From: Haemaphysalis longicornis
Lineage: Eukaryota; Arthropoda; Arachnida; Ixodida; Ixodidae
DNA: 64,000 nt
Assembly (NCBI GenBank): GCA_013339765.2
Contig: CM023450.1
Span: forward strand, 41,687,245-41,751,244
Direction: 5' to 3'
Part shown: positions 21,917 to 32,421 of the stretch, one piece after another
Position numbering within the stretch: the stretch's first letter is position 1
Layout of the letters: each line of letters opens with the position of its first letter
Program-made: the position numbers and the translations under genes
The notes under the pieces: model-generated
What the model saw: only the letters and a program-made list of their open reading frames with translations
The model's database searches: none
Told to the model about the DNA's origin: nothing

Positions 21917-22366
21917 ATGGTAGCAGGGCATCAAACCTCTGCCAACGTATCGAAAAGGGGAGACTTGTCATTTTCAAGGATGGGCTCACCACCGAAACTC
22001 ACAGCAGCCCATGAAAACAAGGAAAACGAGCGCAAAGTCAGCAAGGAATCGTTACTTTATTCACGCCAAATGGCTCATCCATTATCATTCAAAGTACACG
22101 AGGCGGCTCACTTCGTAGAGAACAAGTCCTTTAGATTTTTGCTGCACTTTCTTCGGGCGAATGAAGGCTTGTTCAGCTGCAGCCACTATTTCGAGTACGT
22201 CCTCGCCGTCATCGTGAGCGCCTTAGATACGGCGCAGCACGTCTGCCGCATCGCGATAGAGTTGCTGGAGGAACATCCAGGCATCCTACCGAAAGCCCGG
22301 GAGACGCGCACCTTTGCGCGTGTTGCCAGGCGCTGGCATCGATGCGCTGGAGTTGGCGGCTCCTAG
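21917..22366 (+). CDS. Unassigned 149-codon ORF
   Basis: Open reading frame with a helical-looking middle (HFVENKSFRFLLHFLR, YFEYVLAVIVSALDTAQHVCRIAIELLEEHPG). No family is recognised. Its start overlaps a decayed hammerhead-like motif of the PLE, so the annotated start is doubtful and the ORF may be chance. Listed because the hydrophobic pattern is more protein-like than its neighbours. Confidence 0.15.
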   Translation: MVAGHQTSANVSKRGDLSFSRMGSPPKLTAAHENKENERKVSKESLLYSRQMAHPLSFKVHEAAHFVENKSFRFLLHFLRANEGLFSCSHYFEYVLAVIVSALDTAQHVCRIAIELLEEHPGILPKARETRTFARVARRWHRCAGVGGS

Positions 22367-22584
22367 CTAGCGCGAGTTTTGAATTACCGCATCCGAGACG
22401 CGACGTAACCCTTGACGCGCCATAAGACATTAACCTTACAGGTACCAAATTATCCGTAAATGCTCGTTGTGGAAGGAAAAAAAGTTCTTTATAACCATTG
22501 AGAGGAAATTTTAGCTTCCTTTTAGTACGCCAGGGAGGGCACAAAGGGGCAGTAATTCATCACTCTTAGTCTGGAAATTGATTT

Positions 22585-22660
22585 TTCTAAACATGCTCCG
22601 AACTCAAGGCCTCGGAATTTCGTTTCCGGTGCCTTACCAACTGAGACACCGGGGAGGCTG
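22585..22660 (-). repeat. tRNA-like sequence (possible SINE head)
   Basis: Minus strand reads CCGGTGTCTCAGTTGGTAAG (A-box-like) and CTTGAGTTCGGAGC (B-box-like). Stems are poor, so it is a pseudo-tRNA or SINE head at best. Confidence 0.3.
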
Positions 22661-23629
22661 TATTCCTTTTAACTTTCTGGAGAATCTGTGGGAATGTACG
22701 TATATCCCACAACTGGGGGTCCGAGAGCTCTGAGAGCTCACCCTGTGAACTCGGGAACCCCGCTTCTTTTTAACCCTTGGGCGGTGAGTTGATCGCCTTG
22801 TCTACGACTTGTCAGGGGCAGTAGACTAGCGCAAACCCTCGTATGCTACGTGTGGCACAAAGATTGCTAGAGCCAGGCTCTCGCTACCCGTGTAGCTAAT
22901 CAGAATTTGGAACGAAAAGATCTTCGAATGAGCGCAGAAAAAAAAGCCAGCAATTAAGAACGCCAACGTGGGCGTAGGGGAAGTAGACCATCATTTTTTC
23001 GACCGAAATAGAAGTTTTCGTGATAAAAGAAATTGGAAAAAAATTGGCTCCGATCCACGATGGTGGTTGGAAAGCAAAGCTTTAAACGAAACTCACAACA
23101 ATCGCCCATGCGACGACACTTGAATTTACACACGTGGTTCTACAAAGAGTGAAACCAGAGATTCTGCCTGCCGCTACCTAGAATTCGCAGGGGCGGCGTC
23201 CCGAAGGCAGCAGCCTCGGCCACGGCCGGGCTAGAGCGGCGGACGCCGCCGCTGTAGCCCGGACGTGCTTCGGCAGAAAGAAAACGGCGAGGAGCGTCAT
23301 TAGAAGGGTGAGACAGCGGAACCTAGCTATCCCGATGTGATAGCTCGGAGCTACATCACCGCGCAACACAAGCGCGGACATCGAAACAATTCGGCCTGTG
23401 AGCTTAGTGATTCTAGTTAATTTAAAAAGTTTGAGAATTGCCAGAAAGCTGGGGGAACTCTTATAATCGCTATTTTTCAGAACCAGTTGCTCCTTCCGCC
23501 GTTTGTAACACCTGTGAAAACACAACCAAATCGGTATTCACAAATTTAGAAAACGGAGTCCCATTTGTGACAAGCAGTGCGCAAAAGGTAGCGTTTCTCT
23601 AGAGGCCAGAAAATTTATTTCCAGTAGTC

Positions 23630-24870
23630 CGTGACGCTCTTCATGTGGCACGGTACAGCAGAAAAGTCGCTGCCACTGCCACACTAGCACTTGGTATCCA
23701 CAATACCGCTGAGGAACCTATTGAGGCTCACCAAATGAATCAATACTCCCGTCTAGCATCCTCCCCTGCGGGACTGATAATTTTCCGCCAATTGCACATC
23801 GGCAACCCCATCTTCATTAATTCTGCTCATCCGATTCCCCCTCCCATTCGAGCAATATCCTAACTCGGCCGCTACCCCCCAACAGCAAGCACCCCACAAA
23901 CCACGTCGCTCGTGGGGAACAACGCGCACGTTACCTGGCAGAAAATACCCTATAAAATCCGCAACCCAATACGTGAATGCCGCTAGCTACCGAAACCACA
24001 CAGCATATGCACTGGTGGTGATCAACTGTTAAAAGTCTCTTGGGGGTTAAAATGTCCCACCATCCGCACCCACTTACCTACTGAGGCAGAAGAGGTGGCC
24101 ATAGCGCTAACCCTTTTTTTAGAACACTACTTCAAAAGCTATCTTGTCCGATTCTCAAGCTACTACAGAACTTTGGCCGAGGGCACATGTCAACCAAAGC
24201 TCTCAAAGTTATTCTGCGCAATCCACCCAAAACGCCCGTGGAGGTCGTGTGGGCAGGTTTGGGGGGCAATGAGGCGGCCTACACAGTAGCTCAAGATCTT
24301 ACTGCCCGAGCAGGCCCTTCTGTTACCCCTAACCGCGGAGCGCAATCCATAGGAACGCGGCTAGCACCGCGCACTACCGCCTCCACCGCCAGAAATAACC
24401 CCTAGCCCACCACACACTTTCTACAACGGAAGGATGATTGCGGCGGCTCCTTCAAAACTAACACGCCTCCTCCGTGTCGCACAGATCTTCATCGTGTACA
24501 CCCTCAGGAGTATCCGTCATCCCTATGCCCCCTTTGCGGAATGTCGACACCACCTGCCACACTATATGGGCGTGCCTCCAAACCCCTTACCCATAATCCG
24601 CTCCTTGATCAATGGTAGGCGGCGTTGGGCGGCTCTGACCCCCCAGTCCAAAAAAGCCCTGGCGGAACGTGCTGCCGAAGTCGCCACTTGGCTACTCCCA
24701 GTGGTCACCACCCGCCCCTAAATTGCATACTGCAACAAAGTTTGTTCCTCCCCCTCCTTCTGCGGGCACTCACTATAATTCCCTAGACGTTGTTGGTTAT
24801 TTTGCCGATTCGTTATCCATTACTCTTCCAAGGCTCTAATCCAAGGCTCTAATTAAAGCGCCGTTTCCTT
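23630..24870 (+). mobile_element. 5'-truncated, decayed RNase H-bearing LINE
   Basis: Linker block ATLALGIHNTAEEPIEAH (like the LGVHNTLEELIEAH string of this LINE group) at 23670-23735; AEEVAIAL and LSDSQATT in shifted frames around 24085-24170; RNase H end VWAGLGGNEAAYTVAQ at 24245-24290; CPLCG-like finger remnant and HTIWACL-like string near 24520-24575. The 3' region has a duplicated CCAAGGCTCTAAT near 24828-24853 and AATTAAAG. Many stops. Related to the LINEs at 2669-5117 and 35795-37312. Confidence 0.6.
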
Positions 24871-26440
24871 ACTGTTTCTCGCTCGAATGACTTTCACTTT
24901 GTATTGACAGTGCTTAGTTTTGCGTAGGAACAAGAAAGGAACCTCCAGAAGGTCCATAAATAGAGCCACGCGCCACACCCTGAGCCCTTATTCCGACCCT
25001 GTTTCACCCAAGTAAATTAAATGCCTGTTTAAATCCTGGGTAGGTTCCGGATGTACAAACATGGCTACCGATTGGGGACACACGACGAAAGCAGGGAAAG
25101 CGCGTTCTTTTCCTCCTGATAATTTATAAAGAAAAGTTGAGGAACCAGGAAGCATTGTTCCCATCAGGGCTTCAGAGCGTTTTTTTTTTTTTTTTCACCC
25201 CTTGTTTGAAATTTCGGTTTTCCCACGTAAATCCTCGAGATCTCCCACGTGTATTCAGCGGTCGAAAAAGCCTAACTGGGACACAAAATAACGCAGATAC
25301 AGATTAGGCTTTCATTAGTAGAGTAGCTTCAGAAACGTTGTAAACAAGTTAAGCCTTCAGCCTACGCTTTTGAGTGGGCTGAAACACGGAAAAGATACCT
25401 AGTTGGTTTGACTGCATTTTACTTAAAACAGTGCACAGGCGGGGACGAACCAGAGCTCAAAGAGCGCTCTGACCCGCAGGTCATTTTGTAACTATGTATG
25501 CTTTACATTTGTGTGGGCAATAATACCCTATAAAAGTAAAGTAACGAGTAACAAGTTCTTCACACGTGTAGGCGTGGCTAGGTATTTTCAAAACATGCTA
25601 TTTCTTTGTGACGTAGGGTAATTGAAGGCTGACTGACGCAGAAGGACCTACGCTTACCGATAACATATGCCTTTGGGGGCTCCCCTGTACAGATAAAACC
25701 CACACTTGCTTCAAAAGGAAATGAATCTTTCATCCATTTACTTATTCCCGTATCTTGCGATCTTTGTTCTCGGATGCACGGTGTGTGTGTAAACAAAGGC
25801 TAACAACGACACGTTCTGCAGTGGATTTCCAACTGTAAACTTCCATTATTCATGACCGCACTCTTAAGTGTGAATTCAAGCCCCGACCAGATCGCCCTGT
25901 GTACTTGGCCGCACATGTCACACGCAGCCCACGTTGCGCATGGTCAGTGTCGAGAAACATGGTTCATGTCGCTCCCTTCCCCCTCCCCCTTTGCCTGTTT
26001 GGCTGCGGTGCCTTCTGTTTTCCCACGTACAGCATTACAGCGTAGCACTTCCTTTGGGTTTGTAGCGCGGGCGTTGGCTTTGCATTTCGGCTGAGTTGAT
26101 GTGAAATTTGGCCTTGGACTTGGCACTTTGGATTTTGGACTTAGAGAGCGTAGATTCTGGACCTTTGATTCGGCTCAGTTTTGATTTTCTTGGAGAAAGC
26201 TTAGCGTTTTAACTGTCTTTCTCTTAAGAAAGGGGCCTCGATTTTTAAATCTACTAACCATCTGAGTAACGCTGGAGAGCAAGGAGTGGTGGCATGACTT
26301 GCGTATCGTTTCTTTAATGCATGCTACTGCTTCGCCATCCTTTATTACGTTTAAGTCACCTCATAGATTATTCTGGAAGGAGTATCTCAGTTCTCGGCCA
26401 ATGCTCGGCCAACACATCTAGTCTTTTGCTGATGATAACA
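24871..26440. other. No recognisable gene
   Basis: Short ORFs only; a T homopolymer at about 25179-25195. The run of near-repeats of TTTGG-ACTTGG around 26100-26160 is low-complexity. No family motif found. Confidence 0.4.
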
Positions 26441-26640
26441 ATATTGTCACGGCGTAATTTGGTCACATATCTGCCGCTACGGTAGCATGCTTATCGCAGG
26501 GAAAAAGTCGAGGCGTTGAAGAGGTTTTAAAGTAAACTGATTTAATTTACTGGTAACATTGATGACATTTAGCACATACAAACTTGAAACAATTACACGT
26601 ATTACATAGATGAGAAAGACAGTCAAAAGATTAAAAGTAC

Positions 26641-26996
26641 TTAGCGGGACATGGCTGACTGGATCTCGGTCTCCCGGCGGGAGGGCACGACGACGAGCAG
26701 AAGAGTTTCTGAAGTGAGTCCTGGTGCAGGCCGGCTGCCGGCCCCAATAGCTGGAGGAGCCGCGTTATATTCGCTTCAAGGGGTCCGGTGGGGAACGTAT
26801 TGGGGAAAAAAGTGCATCCTGGAGCGTGCGGACCTAAAGGAACAAGGCTTTCTGCAGCCAATCGGGGAGACGCTTGTAAACACCAATCAGCCATGTTCCC
26901 GCCAAAGTGAAAAGGAAAAATCAAACACAGACACAAGGCCGAACCCGAAAACGTGCGCTTGGAGAACCATGGGTGTAAAGAAAGTAGTTTAGACAA
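26641..26996. other. Unassigned ORF pair on opposite strands, probably an uncharacterised repeat
   Basis: Overlapping open frames of 113 codons (plus) and 121 codons (minus). Neither shows a domain. The GC-rich block is sandwiched between AT-rich DNA and a SINE fragment, which suggests another interspersed repeat. Confidence 0.2.
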
Positions 26997-27149
26997 AACG
27001 CATTAAAGTAAACGGGAAAAAACAGGAAGGTCGTCTGAAGAACACTGAGGACTCGGAGCCCGAACGCGACCAGCGCACAGGCCACGGGGGGAATGGAACG
27101 CCACTGCGGCGCCGTAACCTAAGCTGAGACGATGGCTCGCTCCCCTCAA

Positions 27150-27292
27150 CAGCCGTTGATTGTTGTTGATTGTAGGGTTTAACGCGCCGACGCAACGCAG
27201 GCGATGAGGCGCGCTGTAGTGGACGGGCTCCGGATTAATTTGGACCACCTGGGGATCTTTAACGTGCGCCGAAACTCAACAGCCGTCTCCCG
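27150..27292 (-). mobile_element. 5'-truncated tRNA-derived SINE
   Basis: Reverse orientation: the plus strand shows the tail TTGATTGTTGTTGATTG, then GGCGATGAGGCGCGCTGTAG, CTCCGGATTAATTT and ACCTGGGGATCTTTAACGTG, the body of the same SINE as at 16348 and 49885. The tRNA head is missing. Confidence 0.75.
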
Positions 27293-27412
27293 GTCGGTCA
27301 GCGCGCAGACACACACTCCGCATGCGCTTCTTAGAAAAAACGGGGCTAGGCGACCGGAGAGGGATGTTACAAAAGAGAAAAGAGCAAACGTAACGGGGGC
27401 TTCGCGACAATA

Positions 27413-28355
27413 CAGTCAAACCCGATTATAACGAACCCGGATAGAGCGAATTATGCTATATATCGAACAAAAAAACTCAGTTACAAAATACATGCGAAAC
27501 ATATTCCTTATAACGAAGTTCTGATATATCGAACTCGGCGCTCCTAGAATTGCCGCCAAAATGCATGGTTTCGGAGCGGCGATTGACATGTTGACTGGCT
27601 GCGATGGAGATGTTGAGCCTCCCATGGAGCGATGTGACTCCCGGCATTTCCGTAAGTGTTTCCGACGCGCCTCTCTCATGATTAAACCCTCCCAGTCAGC
27701 CAGAACGGACCAAGATGGCAGCATCGATGAACTGTGAGAAGAGCTGGCCAACGTTGCCGATGTTGTGCTGCAAGCAGTGCCTTTCGAGGATTGCCTGAGT
27801 GTCGACGACGACGTTGCCTTCACTGTGAGATCCCTCGGACGCCGACACCGTTGCCGATGTCATGGCAACTGGCACTGCTGGAAGCACCGAAGAGGCAGAG
27901 GATGTCGCGAGTGAAAGCCGTCCGATGCTTAATGAAGCGCTTTCGGCAGTCAATGTACTCCACAAATATTGCTCCGATATTGAAGGACGCGGACTGCAAC
28001 TGATGCAAATGATGTCTTATGGAGAGAATGCTGTGCTAATTGACGCCGCCAAAATGACATTGAAAACAGGAATCACCGCTTTTTGGGAAAGTAGGTAGGT
28101 ACAGCGGAAAGTAGCTTTATTGCTTGCAATGAATAGATAGTTTTATGTAAGGCAATGACATACTTTATTATGTTCGTTTCTGCATGCGGGGATGGCAGAA
28201 CGAGGGGGCGTGAAGGTGGGGGGGGGGCCGCGTATTGCGAACTCGTAACAAAAAATTCGTTATAGGTTGGTTCGGCTATTTCGAACTATTGGACTATTGG
28301 ATATATCGAACTAATCGTGGCGCATATTGCAGTTCGCTATAACCGGGTTTGACTG
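27413..28355 (+). mobile_element. Tigger-like DNA transposon, internally deleted
   Basis: Termini CAGTCAAACCCGATTATAAC and, reverse complemented from the right end, CAGTCAAACCCGGTTATAGC, with TA on both sides (27411-27412 and 28356-28357). Inside, between 27700 and 28098, a broken plus-strand frame reads LANVADVV, VPFEDCLSVDDDVAF and, after a shift, MATGTAGSTEEAEDVASE, which resembles the C-terminal tail of Tigger transposases. The DDE catalytic region is gone. A G homopolymer lies near 28217-28226. Confidence 0.75.
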
Positions 28356-29074
28356 TATATCCAGAAAAACAATATATCAAGATCGGTCGGCACGCAGCGT
28401 GATATTGGGCATTCGTTATGTACCACCCTACTGCTATTTCAAGCACCTTGTCCATCTCATTACGGAGTTCAAGTCGCCACTTAAGTTTTCTAACCAGCTG
28501 TTCAGCTGAAGACGTGTCATGTTTAAACTTAGCAGGTGACGGATCAACTTAGTAAGTAGAGATTAGGTTTTTTATTTTTTTTTTCAATGCTTGAGTATCA
28601 CTTACGCCTTACTTCATTAAGCTGGCAAAAAAAGAAAAAGAAAGCTGCATCCCCAGGTCTCCGTGACTAGAACATGTCTAGAACATTCTCATTGGCTACT
28701 AGCGCTGTCACCAAAGTTTCCTTTCACCGAGTGTAGCCAGAAATCTCTAATCAAGATTCCCTAGCATGCGTACCCATATATGGCGGCGGCCGGACGCCTC
28801 ATTGAGCATGTGACGACCATGCGTTAGCCCAAACGTCGCGCCTTGATGTGTAACGTCAGCTTGTGCCCTCACGTTGCCGTAACCTGACGTTGCCGGGCTG
28901 CTGACCATTCATGTCGATGACCGCACCCTCACGTTGATGGGCTAAACTATCACGCCGTTCCCAGTCGAAAATGACAAGAAAAATTCCTATAGTTTGCCGT
29001 ATTTTGCGCGTCGTACTGTCTGTCGTCTTGTCGTGTTCTTGTGTCGCGATTCTGGCAGCTGGGTATGTCACGAC

Positions 29075-29250
29075 AGCATGACAGCTGTCGTAGCGACAGG
29101 CAGTTCTGTTGTGACTACAGGAATGTTTGCCGTTGAGAAAATTGAATTTGTCGTTACGACATAAATCTGTGTGGTAACAACAGATGGCGTTGTCGTAACA
29201 ACAACAGGGCTTCTCTTGTCACAACAAATTTTTTGTCGTACGACAGGAAT
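29075..29250. repeat. Cluster of TGTCGTAACGACA-like palindromic motifs
   Basis: TGTCGTAGCGACAG, TTGTCGTTACGACA, TTGTCGTAACAAC and TTGTCGTACGACAG occur within 175 bp. Each is a short palindrome or half of one. It may be a subterminal region of an unknown DNA element. No termini found. Confidence 0.4.
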
Positions 29251-29325
29251 CCTTGTTAGGTTTCTGCGCTATTCCTGTTGCCATTTTAGACTGGGTTAGG
29301 CTCAACGTTAAGGTCGCCTGTAACG

Positions 29326-29326
<1 letters not shown>

Positions 29327-29396
<70 letters not shown>

Positions 29397-29400
29397 TTTC
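29327..29400. repeat. ATTT tetranucleotide array
   Basis: About 74 bp of perfect TTAT/ATTT units, 100 bp upstream of the LTR retrotransposon. Confidence 0.95.
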
Positions 29401-29499
29401 CTCTCGAGGCAATGCGTTACAAAGAGGAGTGGTGAAAACGTTTTGCAAACAATACAACGAAATGGAGCAATATCAAAACGGGTACGCGTGTATGGTCGT

Positions 29500-30069
29500 T
29501 GTTACGAATCGGCCAGCGCCGCAGTACTCCCCCGCATCACTCCTCGGCTGTGCGGCGAAGCCACTCGTGCTCCTTCGAAAACAGGCGCAACCATGTCGGT
29601 GGCAAGTTGCGACAAGCCGCGTCAGACGCTTCGCTCTCAGCCCATCAAAACTTCGGCGGCTGGAGGCGTGGCTCGTCTCCACGCTCTTCAAGGACACAGA
29701 GGCCCCGTCGATCGCAACGGAGTCCTCCTCTCTCCACTCTCTCGGACTCAAAGTGCCCGAGGCTATGAACGGCTTACGAACTCTGGAAATAGTGTTGTGT
29801 GTGTCTGTGACGTTTGTGCGTGTTCCCACTTGTTGCGTTTGACCGTTATCGCTTTTGGGTATAAATAGAGCTGCCCAAGCGTTGTAAACCATTCCTGTTA
29901 GAGCAGGCGAATCGATGTTGTCGCTCTGCTCGAGTCCTGTATTGTAACCTCGCCCGTCGGGGCATTGTTCTTTGGCTTCGGCTCACCTCTCGCTATGAAG
30001 TAAAAAGTTACGTTGGCCTATCAGCTCTGGACCCCTTCCCGGCTGCAGTCGGCCTACACGGTCGCAACA
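29500..30069 (+). repeat. 5' LTR
   Basis: 570 bp, TG...CA. It shares the first 450 bp with the 3' LTR at roughly 97% identity by eye. A TATAAATA box at 29860-29867 is the likely pol II promoter. The last 45 bp differ from the 3' LTR although both end in GGTCGCAACA. Confidence 0.85.
29860..29867 (+). promoter_or_regulatory. LTR TATA box
   Basis: TATAAATA within GGGTATAAATAGAGCTGCC, conserved in the 3' LTR at 32782-32789. It would start element RNA about 30 bp downstream. Confidence 0.6.
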
Positions 30070-30095
30070 ACTGGTTGGCAGCGGTCGTATGGCAA
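30070..30095 (+). promoter_or_regulatory. Primer-binding-site candidate
   Basis: Right after the 5' LTR comes AC then TGGTTGGCAGCGGTCG. TGGCAGCGGT resembles the complement of the 3' end of an arthropod tRNA-Leu (from memory, with one extra T next to the CCA complement). Location is right for a minus-strand primer site; the tRNA identity is tentative. Confidence 0.45.
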
Positions 30096-30246
30096 CTTCG
30101 TAACACCTGAAGCCAGCGGTGCGAGACCCAATACCACGGACGTCAAGGCGGCTTCGGACTTCGCAGAATTCACGGCGGTCAAGGGTGAGTGCGGGACTTT
30201 TCTTCACTGAGTTTTACCAGGCTTCTGAGGATAGCTGGTAGGGCGT

Positions 30247-31962
30247 GTGTTCTTGTCGCGTGGGTTATTCGCGCAAAACATTTTTGGAGCAGTGGGAAAG
30301 CAGTACTCTAGACCGGCCATGAATTTGAAAGCGTTGAAAAAACCGCAGTTGTTGGAGCTTGCAAAAGAGTTGCGCTTGGATGTTACGGACGCGCTGAGAA
30401 AGCCAGAGCTGATACAGGCTATACTCGCTGTCGGGGCTGACGATGAGGAGCTGTCGGAAGGCATTGAACTGATCAATGACAGGGAGACCGCGAAACGTCA
30501 GGCCGCCGAGGCAGAGGCTGAGGCTGAGCGCCAGCGTGAGGAGCTCGAGTGGCAGAAACAAGAACAGGAACACGATGAAAAGATGCGATGGTACGCTCTC
30601 GATATCGAGCGAATCCGAAGGGAAAGAAAGAGGCTCGAAAGAGAGAGACTCCAATGGGAGAACAAGAACCTAGAGCACGAAATTCAACTCGAGCAGGAAG
30701 AAGTGAAGCCCGAGTTAGAATTGTTGCTCGAGAAAGACCTCGTTGTCGAGGAAAGCACCGTGCCAGCGCTGCCAGTAGCAGACGCTCGGGAGCGCGAGTC
30801 GGAAGCGACCGTTGCTGCCCCGCAGCTCGTCAAGGTTGCTGAGAGAGATAACGAAGGCGCATTAGCTCAGACTGTCGGCAGAGGCGGCAGAGGGCAGTGC
30901 GTGTCCACTGAGTGCGATAATGTGTCGGCGTTTGTTTTGGAGATCTCGGCGGAGTGTTCGGGCGGTTCAAATTCGCGGGAAGCCTTGGGAACGGCTGCTG
31001 ACGTGAACGTGAACACTTCGCGAGATAGCGACGTTTCGCAGGAATGCGTAAACGATGAGGTTTCAGAGACGCCGCACGAGTCCGCTGAAACGGAGGTTGT
31101 TCCTTCGGACGGTAGTGCGGAAACGAGCGATGTGGTGGCAAAGCCTGCAGCCGAGGCAGCGAACGGTTTGCACGGTTCAGTTGGGAGTCATCACGATCTC
31201 GCCACTGAGCAAGCCGATTCCGTCCTGCCAACAGCTCAGGTAACTGACCTCGAGCAACGGCCAGCCGAGCTCGTAGAGATTCAGGTGTCTGGGGCGGCTG
31301 AGCCGTCTTTTGAGACAGAGCAGCCTGGTTGTAGTGTAGTTCTAGCAGTGAGGAAGGAGAACGGGAACACACTTCGGCCTTCGCGTGCTGAGGCTGTCGC
31401 CGAAAACGCGAGGGATGACGAGATAGGGTCTGTTGGAAGTTACGAGGTGTCTAAAGAGCGGCTCGTGGCATTGTCACTCCCAGCTGATGCTCCCGATGAT
31501 AGGCCAACATCGGCGGAGCTAGTTGAGGTTGCGGTGTCGACTGCGGCTGAGCCGAAGTCGGGAACCGACCAGCCTAGAGCAGAGAACGTAAACGCGTTCC
31601 GGCGTTTGCTTGCCGAACGCGTTCGCGAAAAGGCGAGCAAGAAGGATAGAGGGAAAACTTCCGCGCGTTCTTGGGGCGCGCGTTTCAGTGCGGGCACGCG
31701 AAGGGGCAAAGCCGTGAGCTCGCATCGCGCCAGGGGAACGCCGCCTCCAAAAAGGAGTGCGCGCCTCTCCTTTGAACGTTGGAAAATCTCGTTCGCTCCT
31801 CTGTGCGCTCGACCTTTGTCGAACAAGACGACCGGTATCCTTTCACGCGGTCGCAGCAGCGTTCAGAGAACGGGTGCACCTAAAGTGTGGTACAAAAAGG
31901 GGAAACTGAATAGCAATGCTGATGGCTTAAGTCGGAGTCCTAAGGCAAGAAATGGCCTGTAG
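30247..31962 (+). CDS. Gag-like/RNase H-tail fusion ORF of Gypsy element
   Basis: 571 codons open; the better start is M25 (30319), MNLKALKKPQLLELAKEL, which opens a SAP-like helical domain seen at the N-terminus of tick Gypsy Gag proteins. Residues about 90-165 are a charged coiled coil (RQREELEWQKQEQEHDEKMR). Residues about 165-450 are acidic and low in conservation. A basic stretch follows, and the last 25 residues (KKGKLNSNADGLSRS) match the end of Gypsy pol RNase H (usually -N-ADALSR). The deletion thus joined gag to the pol RNase H end while keeping the frame open. No zinc knuckle, protease or RT is left. Confidence 0.7.
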   Translation: MFLSRGLFAQNIFGAVGKQYSRPAMNLKALKKPQLLELAKELRLDVTDALRKPELIQAILAVGADDEELSEGIELINDRETAKRQAAEAEAEAERQREELEWQKQEQEHDEKMRWYALDIERIRRERKRLERERLQWENKNLEHEIQLEQEEVKPELELLLEKDLVVEESTVPALPVADARERESEATVAAPQLVKVAERDNEGALAQTVGRGGRGQCVSTECDNVSAFVLEISAECSGGSNSREALGTAADVNVNTSRDSDVSQECVNDEVSETPHESAETEVVPSDGSAETSDVVAKPAAEAANGLHGSVGSHHDLATEQADSVLPTAQVTDLEQRPAELVEIQVSGAAEPSFETEQPGCSVVLAVRKENGNTLRPSRAEAVAENARDDEIGSVGSYEVSKERLVALSLPADAPDDRPTSAELVEVAVSTAAEPKSGTDQPRAENVNAFRRLLAERVREKASKKDRGKTSARSWGARFSAGTRRGKAVSSHRARGTPPPKRSARLSFERWKISFAPLCARPLSNKTTGILSRGRSSVQRTGAPKVWYKKGKLNSNADGLSRSPKARNGL

Positions 31963-32421
31963 ACGCCTGACTTTCTCAATTTCATTGTTTTTCCTGGAGC
32001 AGGTTTCGCCCTTTACGATTACATTTCTTTTTGTGTGGGACATTTCCAATCAAGCGAAATGTCACCTTTCAGGTTTGTCACTTGTCTAAAGTACTGCTGG
32101 GCCAAAATATAACTAGAGTAGTTAGTTATTAGCGTATTTTATCGCAACTAAAAGCCTGGTACAGCTTCAGTGTGGATTTATCTTCGCACTTGCCGGCGAT
32201 GCGGTTGTGTCTTCCTGTGTTGTCCTGTTGCTTGCCTGACCAAGCCAGAGACGTTCTTGGGGAGCCACTACTCGTCCAGTGACCCGGCCGGTGAAGCTCC
32301 AGCACGGTGTCGTACAGCCCAGGCCTCCAGCGTCTTCCGAACACTTCACTTCGACAGCATCCCTCCGGACAACGGTTGAAGACCCTTGTCCATCGGGATC
32401 TCGGACCCCCGGCGGAGAAGC
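31963..32421 (+). other. Non-coding 3' interior of Gypsy element
   Basis: No integrase or env frame seen. The purine-rich GGCGGAGAAGC directly before the 3' LTR may serve as the polypurine tract, though it is short and interrupted by C. Confidence 0.5.

Larger units (their letters stand above)
18190..21990 (-). mobile_element. Penelope-like retroelement (degenerate)
   Basis: On the minus strand, in order: an N-terminal block (IVIKPADKDGSVVV, then FYPLPKVHK), an RT core (LVTLDVATLYTNIP, GTSMGTPFAPTYANIFVG, YLRYIDDIF), a basic linker, a zinc-binding cluster (CSRPRCKTC) and a GIY-YIG nuclease (IVYMLECSMCHKHYIGET). This RT plus GIY-YIG order defines canonical Penelope-like elements. Hammerhead-like motifs flank the coding part at 18268-18303 and 18411-18451 on the 3' side, and a decayed one at 21941-21983 on the 5' side, where family members carry pseudo-LTRs. 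At least three frame breaks make the copy inactive. The outer limits are estimates. Confidence 0.8.

Noticed and set aside
21941..21983. Active hammerhead in the PLE 5' flank
   Set aside because: The GAAA reads GATA and the CTGANGA core is lost. It is kept only as a relic supporting a flanking repeat.
26651..26996. Protein gene on either strand
   Set aside because: Both strands are open over the same span and neither shows a domain.
29429..29892. Overlapping ORFs of 137-141 codons on both strands at 29.4-29.9 kb, and their repeats at 32.2-32.9 kb
   Set aside because: They lie in the LTRs and are repeated there. GC-rich LTR sequence is open in several frames by chance.
30247..31962. 571-codon ORF as a host gene
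   Set aside because: It sits between two matching LTRs with a TSD and ends in a Gypsy RNase H tail, so it belongs to the retrotransposon.
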